A DNA stretch of 64,000 bases from Adenophora triphylla var. japonica (taxonomy: Eukaryota; Streptophyta; Magnoliopsida; Asterales; Campanulaceae). The DNA lies in assembly GCA_022495995.1 (NCBI GenBank), contig JAFEMH010002439.1, forward strand, positions 248,001-312,000, given 5' to 3'. How positions within the stretch are numbered: position 1 is the stretch's first letter; the number at the start of each line of letters is the position of its first letter. The translations under genes were made by a program, and so were the position numbers. The notes under the pieces are model-generated. The model searched no databases and had not been told where the DNA came from. It was given only the letters and a program-made list of their open reading frames with translations. Positions 55,786 to 64,000 of the stretch are shown here, piece by piece.

Positions 55786-56121
55786 CTCTGCAACAACCTA
55801 GCCCACTCTAGCAAAATATCTTTCCTACTAAAGTGAGAAGCTGAGGGACCTACAATGTCGCCTATAGTTGTTTGACCTGTTTGGACCCGCTTTGGTTGCT
55901 GGCTTACCCCTTGGTTAGGCATAGGCCTTTTCTTCCTTCTCCCATCTTGCAAACCCGTGCCATCAGCCACACTGTTGGAGCGAGTTACCCTCCTAGTGGG
56001 ATGTCCCTGGGGGGAGGAGACATGTTTGCAGTGAAATTTTCGGCACCTGCATCTGTGTTTCTCCTCGCATTCTCGAGCATTGGCACACTGAAGGAAGTAG
56101 CATTACGTCCATCGGATACCA
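55786..56121 (-). pseudogene. Gag N-terminal part of outer Tat
   Basis: Minus-strand reading from about 56121 gives MVSDGRNATSFSVPMLENAR, then after a stop ADGTGLQDGRRKKRPMPNQG and a helical LLEWARLLQSLLEVQKELLE. The position between primer site and gag core supports gag; similarity to a named domain is weak. Confidence 0.5.
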
Positions 56122-56157
56122 TGCTTACGATTGTGTGAGGTTTCGAGGTTTAGCGTT

Positions 56158-56183
56158 GTCGTTTCCCGGCAATAGAACCAAAC
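56158..56183 (-). other. Primer binding site of outer Tat
   Basis: The minus strand reads TTTGGTTCTATTGCCGGGAA directly after the 5' LTR end. The TGG start and GCCGGGAA core fit plant Tat/Athila primer sites; the tRNA was not assigned. Confidence 0.65.
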
Positions 56184-56797
56184 TGATGACGCAGGAAATG
56201 ATCCAGATCAGCCTTAGTCCAACAATAGGTTGATCCCTAGAAAATGTGACATGAAACCATGAACAAACGACTAGCCGGGTTGGTCTCCGGCTAATACCCT
56301 CCGACGTGATGATGAGATATAGCGTTATGAGCTTATATGAAACTGTATTGAACAACGTAATCTCCAAATATCCAAGAAGACATTAACTTTTAATGTTGGA
56401 TGTTGTCTGGTATTTATAGTAGTGATGTAGGATCGTATCGAATAACTTAAATCGTGGAGATAATGTAGGCGTAACGATCTTCGTGATTGTAGGAGACAGT
56501 TACAGATTGGGTCGTAGATATACGCACGTGTCTGTAGGTCGAGGTCGCCTGAGTATTCAAGGTCGTCCTGACTTTGTGCCTTAGCTAGATAGAAATTGTA
56601 CAAGTATATGATCGTATGCCGGACGAAGACAGGTCGGGACCAAGGATGGTCGGACAATGAGCTAGGTCGACTGATCTTTGTCGTTGGGCCGTTGGTGTTG
56701 TAGCAATTGGATTAGCCCATTACATGGTATTGTCTTTGTAACGTCTGAAATGTTGGGATTCATTCGTTGGGTCTGACCCGTCACTTTTATCCGTTCA
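56184..56797 (-). repeat. 5' LTR of outer Tat
   Basis: 614 bp, TGATGACGCAGG to CCGTTCA; followed by TTTTC at 56798-56802, the copy of 6303-6307. Confidence 0.87.
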
Positions 56798-56802
56798 TTT
56801 TC

Positions 56803-57205
56803 ATTTGTTTAATAAATTAAAGTAAAATATTTTTCGATAAAAACACAATTTGAGATAAGTTGAAAGAGATAGGATGGGGTAGGGTGGTAGGGTAGGAGGT
56901 GGGTGGTGTGGGGTAGGGTAGGGTGGCGGGGGAAATGTAAAGGGTAAGATGATGGTAGGTTAGGGTGGTGATAGGGTAGGGTGTGGGGGTGGGGTAGGTG
57001 TGAGGTAGTGTTGGTAGCCGAGAGTGTGGGGGGGAGGGGTTAGGGTGGGTAGCCGAGAGTAGGGGAGTGGGGTTGGGTGGGAGAGTTGTTAATAAATAAA
57101 TAAATTTAATTATGAGTAAAAAAGAGTTTGACCATGGGAGGGGGGTTGGTGGGTGAGTGGGTTGGTGGGTGTGGGGGTGGTGGGGGTGGTGAGGGTTGTT
57201 AAAAA
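56803..57205. repeat. G-rich low-complexity tract
   Basis: GGGTAGG, GGGTGGT and GGGGTGG words repeat irregularly on the plus strand (56875-57190). No coding signal. Many runs of three or more G could form G-quadruplexes. Confidence 0.75.
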
Positions 57206-57207
57206 TA

Positions 57208-57494
57208 CTCCCTCCGTCCCGGCCGAAGTGTCCGAAAAGGACAATTGCACGAGAATTAAGGAAAGTGATGTAAGAAAGAGAAAAGTTTAAATGTTGTGAG
57301 TATGAAAAATTAAATAGGAGAGATGATGAGTGAGAGGAATAGTTAGGAGAGAGAATGTTGTGAGTGTAAAAGTAAAGTAGGAGAGAGAATGAGTGGGTGG
57401 AATAGTGAAAAAACTTTTCTTTTTTGGGTATGAGACATTTTAAATGGGATGCCCAAAATAGAAAGTTGGGACACTTCGACCGGGACGGAGGGAG
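57208..57494. mobile_element. Stowaway-type MITE
   Basis: Ends CTCCCTCCGTCCCGG and (reversed) CTCCCTCCGTCCCGG, flanked by TA at 57206-57207 and 57495-57496. 287 bp, no ORF, AT-rich. The long inverted ends and TA duplication are those of Tc1/mariner-derived Stowaway elements. Confidence 0.93.
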
Positions 57495-57496
57495 TA

Positions 57497-57998
57497 ATTT
57501 TAATATGAAAGATTGGGAGTGGGGGAGTTGTTAAAATATAATTTTAAAATGAATAAAAAAATATTTTTTTTTGACCTGGTGGTGGTGGTGGTGGGAATGG
57601 GGAGTTGTTAAAAATAAATTTAAAATGATTTTTTTACCCGACGGGTGGTGGTGGTGGTGGTGGTGAGGGGGGGGGGAGAGAATTGTAAAAAATAATTTTA
57701 ATATAAATAATTGTTTTAGAAGGGGATGAGGTAGGGGGTGGTTGATGTAGGGTGTATGAAAAGTTAGGTGTGTGTGTGAGAGGGTGTTACCATTTTTCGA
57801 AAAATGTTTTATTTAGAAAAAATCCGTAAATTATTTAATTTAGAAAAAAAATTCGAAAAACATTTTCTCGATTTTTCGGTGCTTACCAAACGCCGAAAAA
57901 TGACGAAAATGTTTTTCCAAAAACCTTTTTCCCCAAACAAACGGAGCCTTAGTGTTATGCAGTTGATTAGAATAATCAAATCAATGTAAAATTATTAT
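57497..57998. other. G-rich tract, then TTTTTCGAAAAAT-rich MITE-like end
   Basis: (GGTGGT)n runs at 57580-57675 are followed by repeated TTTTTCG/CGAAAAAT words (57790-57920) ending CCCCAAACAAACGGAGCC. The last motif resembles plant MITE ends of the GGCTCCGTTTG type. Similar words at 6190-6300 suggest that the outer Tat inserted into this older element, but no convincing left end was found. Confidence 0.4.
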
Positions 57999-58007
57999 TT
58001 AAAATTC
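57999..58007. repeat. 9-bp target site duplication of MULE-like element (left)
   Basis: TTAAAATTC, repeated exactly at 59266-59274. Confidence 0.75.
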
Positions 58008-58059
58008 GCCAAAAACTTGTAAAAAATGCGTTTTTTTTAAGCTTAACAAAAAACGTGTT

Positions 58060-58365
58060 TTTAGAACACGTCGACTCTTCCGCCTCGCTCGCTGCGCCCA
58101 ACTCCGGTTCATCCCCAAATTCAAAGACCTCATAGCCACCGAAGGTCAGATCCGACGATTCCATTGCCACCGGAGCTCAGATCCGACTACTCCAATAATG
58201 AAAACAACGAGCCAATATCTGTACAGAAGTTAACGACAAACACAAAGGCAAACAACTTTGGTAAAGATGATTCTGCCAAAATCGACCCAATAATGAAAAC
58301 AAGAATTCACCAATCTTACTCGATGGGATTGTCAATGACTAGAGGCATGTTGGATTTGTGATCAA
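58060..58365. pseudogene. Gene-like fragment inside the MULE
   Basis: Higher GC than its surroundings. The plus strand has a short open frame (PPELRSDYSNNENNEPISVQ... to TGA at 58359), and the minus strand has ESSDLTFGGYEVFEFGDEPE near 58165-58090. Neither is recognised. It may be a captured exon and 5' region. Confidence 0.4.
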
Positions 58366-58526
58366 GTTGGTCCGATTTTCCTTATAATCATATTGATTTG
58401 ATCTGCACAGATTGTTCAGTTGGCTGGCTTTCATTTTTTTTTGTTTGGTATTTTATCCAATCAAGTAAAAGCAGATCTTGTTTATTAGTTTTCTACAAAG
58501 TTTTGTAGATTCTATCATATTTTGGA

Positions 58527-58990
58527 GTGTCAATTCATGTGTTTTGGAGTGCCAGTTCATGTGTTTTGGAGTGCCAGTGCTTGTGTTTTTAAGTGCCAGT
58601 GCTTGTGTGTAATTGGAGTGCCAGTTCATGTGCTTTGGAGTGCCAGTTCATGTGTTTTGGAGTGCCAGTGCTTGTGTTTTTGAGTGCCAGTGCTTGTGTT
58701 TTTGAGAGCCAGAAAAATGATTACCAGTGTTTTTGAGTGCCAGTGTATGTGTTTTTGAGTGCCAGTGCATGTGTTTTTGAATGCCAGTGCATGTGTTTTT
58801 GAATGCCAGTGCTTGTGTTTTTGAGAGCCAGCAAAAATGTTAGTGTAATAAAGTGCCAGTGTTAGTGTGAGTGCCGAGTGTGAAGAGTGCCACGTATATA
58901 AAAGTGCCCATGTAAAAGTGTCGCAACAAAGTGCCGCATGTATATAAAAGTGCCCATGTAAAGTGCGTGCTAACAAAGTGCCGTGCCATT
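58527..58990. repeat. 20-bp minisatellite GTGCCAGT...TGTGTTTT
   Basis: About 16 copies of a 20-22 bp unit (GAGTGCCAGTGCTTGTGTTT) to 58860, then degraded AAAGTGCC copies. The open frame on the minus strand (His/Lys/Thr repeats) is a by-product. A short inverted piece (TGGCACTGGCAC) lies at 59185-59196. Confidence 0.85.
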
Positions 58991-59000
58991 TTACACGCAC

Positions 59001-59160
59001 AAAAAAAAAAAAAAAAAAAAGAGGATCAAAATTTCACCGCGTGCACTTCGCTATAGGCAATGTCATTCCCTCTAACCACTGGTGGGGGAATCGAACCCAT
59101 GACCTCCAGATTGGAAGCCATGAACTCTAACCATCAGGCTAAGACCCCGCGTGCGTCACA
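59001..59160 (-). mobile_element. tRNA-derived SINE
   Basis: The minus strand shows an RNA polymerase III A box (TAGCCTGATGGTTAGAG, 59141-59125) and B box (GGTTCGATTCC, 59097-59087) at tRNA-like spacing, followed by an unrelated body and a 20-base T run (A run at 59001-59020 on the plus strand). The tRNA fold is not complete, so it is not a tRNA gene. Ends and duplications are unclear. Confidence 0.7.
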
Positions 59161-59274
59161 CTGACACTTTGTTTTAACTGCCACTGGCACTGGCACAAAC
59201 GGGAAAACACAAAACACGTTTTTTCTAAGTGCAAAAAAAAAACGCATTTTTTATAAGACCAACTCTTAAAATTC

Positions 59275-60134
59275 CTTTATAATAATTTATAATAATGGCA
59301 AAAGAAATGGAAAGATTATTTTGGAAGACGGAAGGAGGGAGGAAGTATCTACGTAGTTGAGACGTCTATTTCAGTAAGGATAAGCTATTCAGCAAAAGAA
59401 GACATTTGTGCTTCACCAACCTTGACATGCATAACTTCTCTTTTCCTAAATTCCTAAATGATCTTTCCAATTTTTTTTTTTGTTAGAACGAAATTACTTT
59501 AAACAATAATTTTAGATTGATTTAATTATCTTCATGAAAATTTAAATCTTATCAAAACAGCATTATAAATACTATCAATAACAATTTTCTTGTATTTTCA
59601 TTCGAATAATCAAATCAAACAAAAATTATTGATTAAAATACCTTGGCCCGACGACTTAAAAAAGTAGGGACGGAGAGAGTATTTCAGAAGAAAATACATT
59701 AGCTATACAAAAAGAGCTCGCCATCGGCTCCTCGTATACAAGCAGCCAAACAAAACAACTGAAAGAAGAATTAACAATTCAACACAAACAAGGCAAGTAC
59801 AACAGAAGATCAATGAGGAGGTTAAATTAATGTACATCTTTACATTGGTGTGATTCAAAGATAATGAAATGATTTCAGGAATGAAATAGGATTTTGGGGA
59901 GTCAGGAAAATACATACTGAGAAAATTACAATTAAAAACAGCTTTGTTTCCAACAATAAGTTGGAATATGCTACAGCATATGAAGCAATAATGACAAATA
60001 AAATGTGCATGTAGAGGTTACCCCCGGAAGTAGAATCATACCCTTTCTCCTCTTTTATCTCCCTAAGCTAACTGACCTAACATTTAATCATGTTTCCTAT
60101 TTCCCCCCTTTCTTCATACCTTTTGCTTTTGTAT
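59275..60134. other. Intergenic and probable 3'UTR of DUF1644 gene
   Basis: AT-rich. Degraded Stowaway end words (GACGGAAGGAGGGAGGAAGT at 59329; AGGGACGGAGAGAGTA at 59665) suggest a decayed MITE between them. 59700-60134 is likely the 3'UTR of the minus-strand gene; no other ORF is convincing. Confidence 0.45.
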
Positions 60135-61166
60135 CTACCTTCTTCCTCCATTTGCCTCTCTAAGTCGTCTTCTCCTACCTGAACGTCCCAATAGAACCCT
60201 ACCCTGACGGCGGAGACGATGAACCAATGACATACCCTCATTTCCCCCATCATCATCATCATCATCATCGTCGTCGTCAGTGTCATCAGTTTCATCATCA
60301 CCGTCACGTCTTCTCATCCCTCCCCTATACGGACCCACATTCCCACTCGAACCAAATGCATGCATTAGGAAATACACAAAACTACCATCAAGTCCCACAT
60401 CAAAACCTCCATTGTTTCTCTCTACGTTCAAATCAAAACCCTCCTCATCCTCATCATCATCAGAATCAATTCCAAAAGGACCTCTTTCAATTACATAGTC
60501 ACCGAAAACAACTGCACCTGGCATTGATGAAGTAACAGTGCTAATCACATCTTCCCGCTCCCTCTCACGCTCAAGCCTTCTCCATTTTTGTTCATGATCA
60601 GGGTCTACTTCCCGTGGCCTAGCAAAAGGATGCTCTGACCTGACGTGTTTCCTTAGCTCCTTGTAGGTTCCTACAAACAAGCAGTTTTCTTGCATGCAGG
60701 TTCTCCTTTTAGCATTGAGAAATTCCCGTGCTGGCTCTACCACAGTCCATCCTTTGACTTGGCCTCTGCAAAGGGGACATGCAAGCTCCGTAACTTGTCC
60801 ACACTTCTCGACTGGCCATGTAGAAGCTGCTCCTAGAAACGGACTAGCTTCTGCACCATCCAAAGGTTGGACATTGTGTGGGGGCAACAATTTCGTGTAG
60901 GCTTTCTTGTATTGATCAAGGCAGTTGGAATAGCGACAACTAGTGCCACACATGTAGGGGCGACAACCCTTATCATGAGACGAACATAAGAGAAGAACAG
61001 CATTGTGAGGATACTCCATGCACACCGAACAGGTAGCATCTTCCCAGTCTTTCTTGGCGCACATCTTTCCATCCGCTGCACCTGATTTGCGAGTCAGCTT
61101 GGGGTATGGGGTTGGCCTGCACTGTCGTGAAGAGATTCTGCGTCTTCCCCTGGTACCTTTTGCCAT
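60135..61166 (-). CDS. DUF1644 family zinc-finger-like protein
   Basis: 343 residues, ATG at 61166 (MAKGTRGRRR), no introns in the coding part. Residues 36-90 hold the Cys/His-rich DUF1644 signature: CSVCMEYPHNAVLLLCSSHD, then CRPYMCGTSCRYSNCLDQ. A CPLCRGQVKGW motif follows at 130-140 (RING-like second half) and a C2H2-like CMQENCLFVGTYKELRKHV...H at 157-179. An acidic stretch near 235-243, a run of Asp near 295-310 and an Arg-rich end follow. This is the usual architecture of plant DUF1644 proteins, reported as salt and ABA responsive in rice; the biochemical role is unknown. The upstream in-frame extension to 61472 lacks conservation and crosses a splice acceptor, so the internal ATG is preferred. 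The frame is intact, so the gene is probably active. Confidence 0.93.
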   Translation of the reverse strand: MAKGTRGRRRISSRQCRPTPYPKLTRKSGAADGKMCAKKDWEDATCSVCMEYPHNAVLLLCSSHDKGCRPYMCGTSCRYSNCLDQYKKAYTKLLPPHNVQPLDGAEASPFLGAASTWPVEKCGQVTELACPLCRGQVKGWTVVEPAREFLNAKRRTCMQENCLFVGTYKELRKHVRSEHPFARPREVDPDHEQKWRRLEREREREDVISTVTSSMPGAVVFGDYVIERGPFGIDSDDDEDEEGFDLNVERNNGGFDVGLDGSFVYFLMHAFGSSGNVGPYRGGMRRRDGDDETDDTDDDDDDDDDDGGNEGMSLVHRLRRQGRVLLGRSGRRRRLREANGGRR

Positions 61167-61183
61167 TTTTTGAAGATAAACTA

Positions 61184-63454
61184 TTTCCAACAAGAAAAGA
61201 GTCATAAAAGCTTGAATTATTTCAGTGAACAAATTACCATGAACAACAAAGTCAATCCATTGTAAATATGAAAATGAACTAGTATCTAGAAAAATTTCCA
61301 TCAGCAGTATCATCAAAATGTGCATGTTTATACTTTTAAGAGTGCATCTTTCAGATATGCGATCACATCCCCATCTAAACAGTCTATAAGAAAGGTAACT
61401 TATGTTCAGAGGATAAAGATACGCAATAGGAAACAAAATCCAGAAACTGGGTTTTAAAAAGGGGTTTGTCAATTTAGTCTCTACTCATAAACCAGATAAA
61501 GTGGGGGTGAATGCTCTAAAGGGCAAACCCTGGTGCGCCAAGCGCTCTGTGAATGCTCTAAGCACATGAAAAATTATTAGTACGATAGAGAATTCCAGGT
61601 TTTCTCTAGAGAACACAGAGCCATACTACAGCAGTGTTTACTTTTCCTACACAAGGCTAAATTATGCACAGCAAGTGTCTTTCAGGATACGTAGAGTTCT
61701 TCTTTGTGATCCAAATAATAATGATAAGAAATCTGTAGTAAACCCTCCCTAGGCTAAATTCAGCACATAATAAGGTACTGATAAGAAGGCTCAGAAAAAC
61801 TAGAACTCTAGTAGCTGACACCAAGGATAACATTAAGTGTTTCCGTGAAAGAAATTGACCCAAAAAAAATCCTATGGGTAAACTTCACCATCAAAGAGGG
61901 TAACACTCTTATAGCTTACCTGCCACATTCCGAGAAATTTACAACTTAGTTTAGCACAAAATGATGAAACAACAAAAATGGAGGAGAGTTGAAACGTTGT
62001 TGTTCCTGTATCATCACAAACTAAAACAATCCAGCCTTAATATACACCGAGGATTGCCAAAACAAAAAAAAAGAAAAAGAATCGGGGTGGGGAGACAAAA
62101 AAGGGATCACCTACTCAAATAATGTGAAACTAGGAATGAAAATTTAAAAGCCAGGATCTCATATGCCAATTCATGTTAGTTGACCCCAAATCATTTTGAG
62201 ACAAAGGCAATGTTATTGTTGATTTCAAAATCACTCAAGGTATCTCTAAAACAAATGGAAAACTATAAGCATACCAACTTTTTAGCCAATATTTCATGCC
62301 AATGTAGATGGCAAACATAAAATTAGTTAGCATAGGTAAGGTGATGTGATGACTGATGTCCAACCCATTCAAATGACTTCCCGCATAGATTGAGATGAGA
62401 TTTGGGATCCCAAAACAAATATTGTAGTCTTTATACACATTGTATTAATACAACTTATAATTACATGAACAATGCTTTCACAAAGTTGATGTGTAAATAA
62501 AACCATTCTGCAAAAGCCCGAAATCACATTTTGCTAGGGGAATACAACAGTTGACGACGCTAAAAGCAGGCAGCTCAAGCATAAACATGGATTTCAAATA
62601 ACAAGCTTCTCTAGAAAAAGATCATCCCACTCATAACCCTTGATTGTCAATGGCACAGCAACAAACATTTGTCATAACAAGAGATTTGACAACTTTAACC
62701 CAGGAAGAACACCGAGAATAATCAATCAGATGAAACATACTTCACACTTGTAGCTCTTTCTAACAAAATTAAGGAATACAGCAAAATGAACTGAATTACA
62801 GAAAACAAACAGGCAACTCAACATCACGCAGTCTGCTTGATACTAAGAATAGTCATAACTGTGATTCAGAACATACTGAACCAAAGATTAAACAATTGAC
62901 CTAGACCCAAATGTAGAGAACAGAATTACAACCAACCCATCAAATCAAAACTTAAAATCCAAATTTCCCTCCAATAAGTAGCATCCCAATCTAAAAAAAA
63001 AAAACACCATTCACAAAAAACAAACTACAAGACCTCCCAAATCGAAGCAAAAATAATCAAATCTGAATTGAATGGATGAGAAAGCTATTACCGAGTTAGG
63101 AAATTGAATTCGAGTAAATCTGGATAGAAGAGAAATTAGTGTCGGATAACAAATTGCAAATGCTTTCTATACAAGCACATCCATAAATAAAAAGTCATGG
63201 GGGAGGCTATGGGAAGTAGCTTGTAAGATGGAGAACGTGACACCACCAAACAATCACGCGAAAGACAGTTAGAAAATAATATTATTTCAAATAATTTAAG
63301 TAAGATGAGAAAATCAAAGATAATCAATCAGTCATCAAAGGCACATGCTTCCTTGACATCTACCCAACCATCTGAGATCCGATTTTCTAGTTAATAAATT
63401 AATTAACAACCTCCATTTTTACACAAAGACGCAACGTGGTTGAGAAACGTACCG
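61184..63454 (-). other. Long 5'UTR intron of DUF1644 gene (probable)
   Basis: Acceptor GGAAATAG|TTTATC lies 17 bases before the ATG; a good donor CCG|GTACGT lies at about 63454. The 2.3 kb between has no coding signal, T-rich on the minus strand. A second possible donor (CTCGGTAATAG, near 63090) allows an alternative leader exon. Confidence 0.6.
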
Positions 63455-63590
63455 GAAAATGAATTGACGACGGTGGTTGACGGAGGATAGAGAGATAAAA
63501 TTAGGGATTACAGGTAGCGGAGAGATCGGAAAAAGGGAGAGGAAGAAATAGAAAGGGGGGACTGACTGAGAAAGCAAAGTAGAAAGGGCA
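63455..63590 (-). other. Probable 5'UTR exon of DUF1644 gene
   Basis: CT-rich on the minus strand, typical of plant leaders, and ends at the GTACGT donor. The transcription start is not determined. Confidence 0.45.
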
Positions 63591-63859
63591 TTTATGGAAT
63601 TTCATGTCGTGGGAGGGAGTTGTTTCTACGCTATTCTCTTTAACTTAACCATTGGTTGGTAACGTTGGTTAGTCTGGAAAAGGGAAAAGGGAAAATGGAG
63701 TTGAGGGAGGGAGTGGGGAGAGGCGGTTTCACGCGCTTTTTATGGATGTGGCGTGCATTCGTTTGCTACAGTATATTAGACTGGTTTCAAAAATAAAAAT
63801 TATTCTATCTCCTTCTCATTATAATAAAATTTCAAATGATCTCTCTTCGGTAAAATTAA

Positions 63860-63959
63860 AAATAAAAATCATCTCCCCCAGCACTCTGAGGGGCCGGAGC
63901 CTAGGGGTTCAGGAATAGTCCGGCGTAAGTTGGGAATCTGAGTATTAAAAAAAAAAAAA
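63860..63959 (+). mobile_element. SINE 3' end with poly(A)
   Basis: GGAATAGTCCGGCGTAAGTT followed by TATT and a run of 13 A resembles the conserved 3' part of plant tRNA-derived SINEs. The promoter half is not seen. Confidence 0.45.
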
Positions 63960-64000
63960 TCATCTCACCTAAGGCCTCTTGATCTTGTGGTATGCTAACC
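63960..64000 (+). other. Possible start of another SINE at window end
   Basis: AAGGCCTCTTGATCTTGTGG and TATGCTAACC resemble a degraded polymerase III A box region. Truncated by the window edge. Confidence 0.25.

Larger units (their letters stand above)
6308..56797 (-). mobile_element. Outer Ty3/gypsy Tat-lineage retrotransposon, multiply interrupted
   Basis: LTRs of 614 bp (6308-6921 and 56184-56797) with 5-bp duplications bound one minus-strand element. Read from the right it has primer site, gag, protease, RT, RNaseH, a second archaeal-type RNaseH, integrase, a minisatellite and an antisense extra ORF next to the 3' LTR. Two RNaseH domains and an antisense extra ORF are hallmarks of the Tat lineage. 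A copia element (19843-51240) cuts RT from RNaseH, and a caulimovirid (about 10205-16370) cuts the antisense ORF. Without those insertions the element is about 13 kb. Stops and frameshifts throughout show it is dead. Confidence 0.88.
58008..59265. mobile_element. Non-autonomous MULE-like element, Pack-MULE candidate
   Basis: Left end and reversed right end align over about 55 bases: both share TTRTAAAAAATGCG, a T tract and AAAAAACGTGTTTT, and begin with G. The 9-bp duplication TTAAAATTC is typical of Mutator-like elements. It is 1,258 bp without transposase. Inside are a GC-richer gene-like piece (58060-58365), a minisatellite (58527-58990) and a SINE (59001-59160). Confidence 0.75.

Noticed and set aside
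58626..59000. 124-residue His/Lys/Thr repeat protein on the minus strand
   Set aside because: Entirely made by the GTGCCAGT minisatellite; frame is lost in degraded copies.
59087..59141. Possible tRNA gene
   Set aside because: A and B boxes are present, but the acceptor stem and the rest of the cloverleaf are not; the body and T-run tail fit a SINE.
61167..61472. Extended start of the DUF1644 protein
   Set aside because: The extra 102 residues are hydrophobic, lack conservation, and lie in the probable 5'UTR intron.

Overview
The window is plant nuclear DNA, most likely from a eudicot. It holds the 3' end of a separase gene, a DUF1644 gene with a long 5'UTR intron, and between them about 50 kb of nested retrotransposons. 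Supporting signs are Ty3/gypsy (Tat lineage) and Ty1/copia (Sirevirus-type) elements, an endogenous caulimovirid, Stowaway, hAT and MULE DNA elements, tRNA-derived SINEs and GT-AG introns. Bacterial features, CRISPR arrays, rRNA and functional tRNA genes were not seen. Family names come from motif recognition only; no database search was possible.

Layout, left to right. (1) 1-3698: a decayed minus-strand Ty3/gypsy element whose gag is split by a 778-bp hAT-like element (2032-2809, 8-bp target duplication CCTGGAGC). (2) 4617-5345: the last two recognisable exons of separase, with the catalytic His and Cys; no upstream exons are visible, so the gypsy element either sits in an intron or truncates the gene. 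(3) 6308-56797: one minus-strand Tat element, with 614-bp LTRs and the target duplication TTTTC, swollen to 50 kb by insertions. Its gag-PR-RT half is at 51246-56121 and carries a 1.8-kb tandem duplication. Its RNaseH-aRNaseH-IN half is at 17494-19842. An antisense extra gene (Transposase_28-like, with its own TATA box and introns) is at 7415-10204 and 16390-16662, and is itself split by a rearranged endogenous pararetrovirus (about 10205-16370).

(4) 19843-51240: a Sirevirus-like copia element (target duplication CTTTA) inserted in the RT gene of the outer Tat. It has gag, pol, and an env-like ORF behind its own apparent promoter and 5'UTR intron, with many AACCGGTT-type motifs. (5) 33008-50083: a second, plus-strand Tat element (target duplication CAACC) inserted in the right LTR of the copia element. 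It has RT, two RNaseH domains and IN, but no recognisable gag. In that place it carries a segment shared with the caulimovirid at 14.5 kb. Downstream of pol it has two antisense genes, one DUF7745-like and one a four-exon plant mobile domain (PMD) gene, then three minisatellite arrays. A 179-bp hAT MITE (target duplication AAAAAGAG) lies in it.

(6) 56803-59274: G-rich low-complexity DNA, a Stowaway MITE, and a Pack-MULE-like element (58008-59265, 9-bp duplication TTAAAATTC) holding a gene-like fragment, a minisatellite and a SINE. (7) 60135-63560: the DUF1644 gene on the minus strand. SINE pieces end the window.

The nesting gives relative ages: outer Tat is oldest, then copia, then inner Tat. 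The caulimovirid insertion is younger than the outer Tat but is not ordered against the other two. The retroelement coding regions are broken by stops and frameshifts; the PMD gene is the least damaged.
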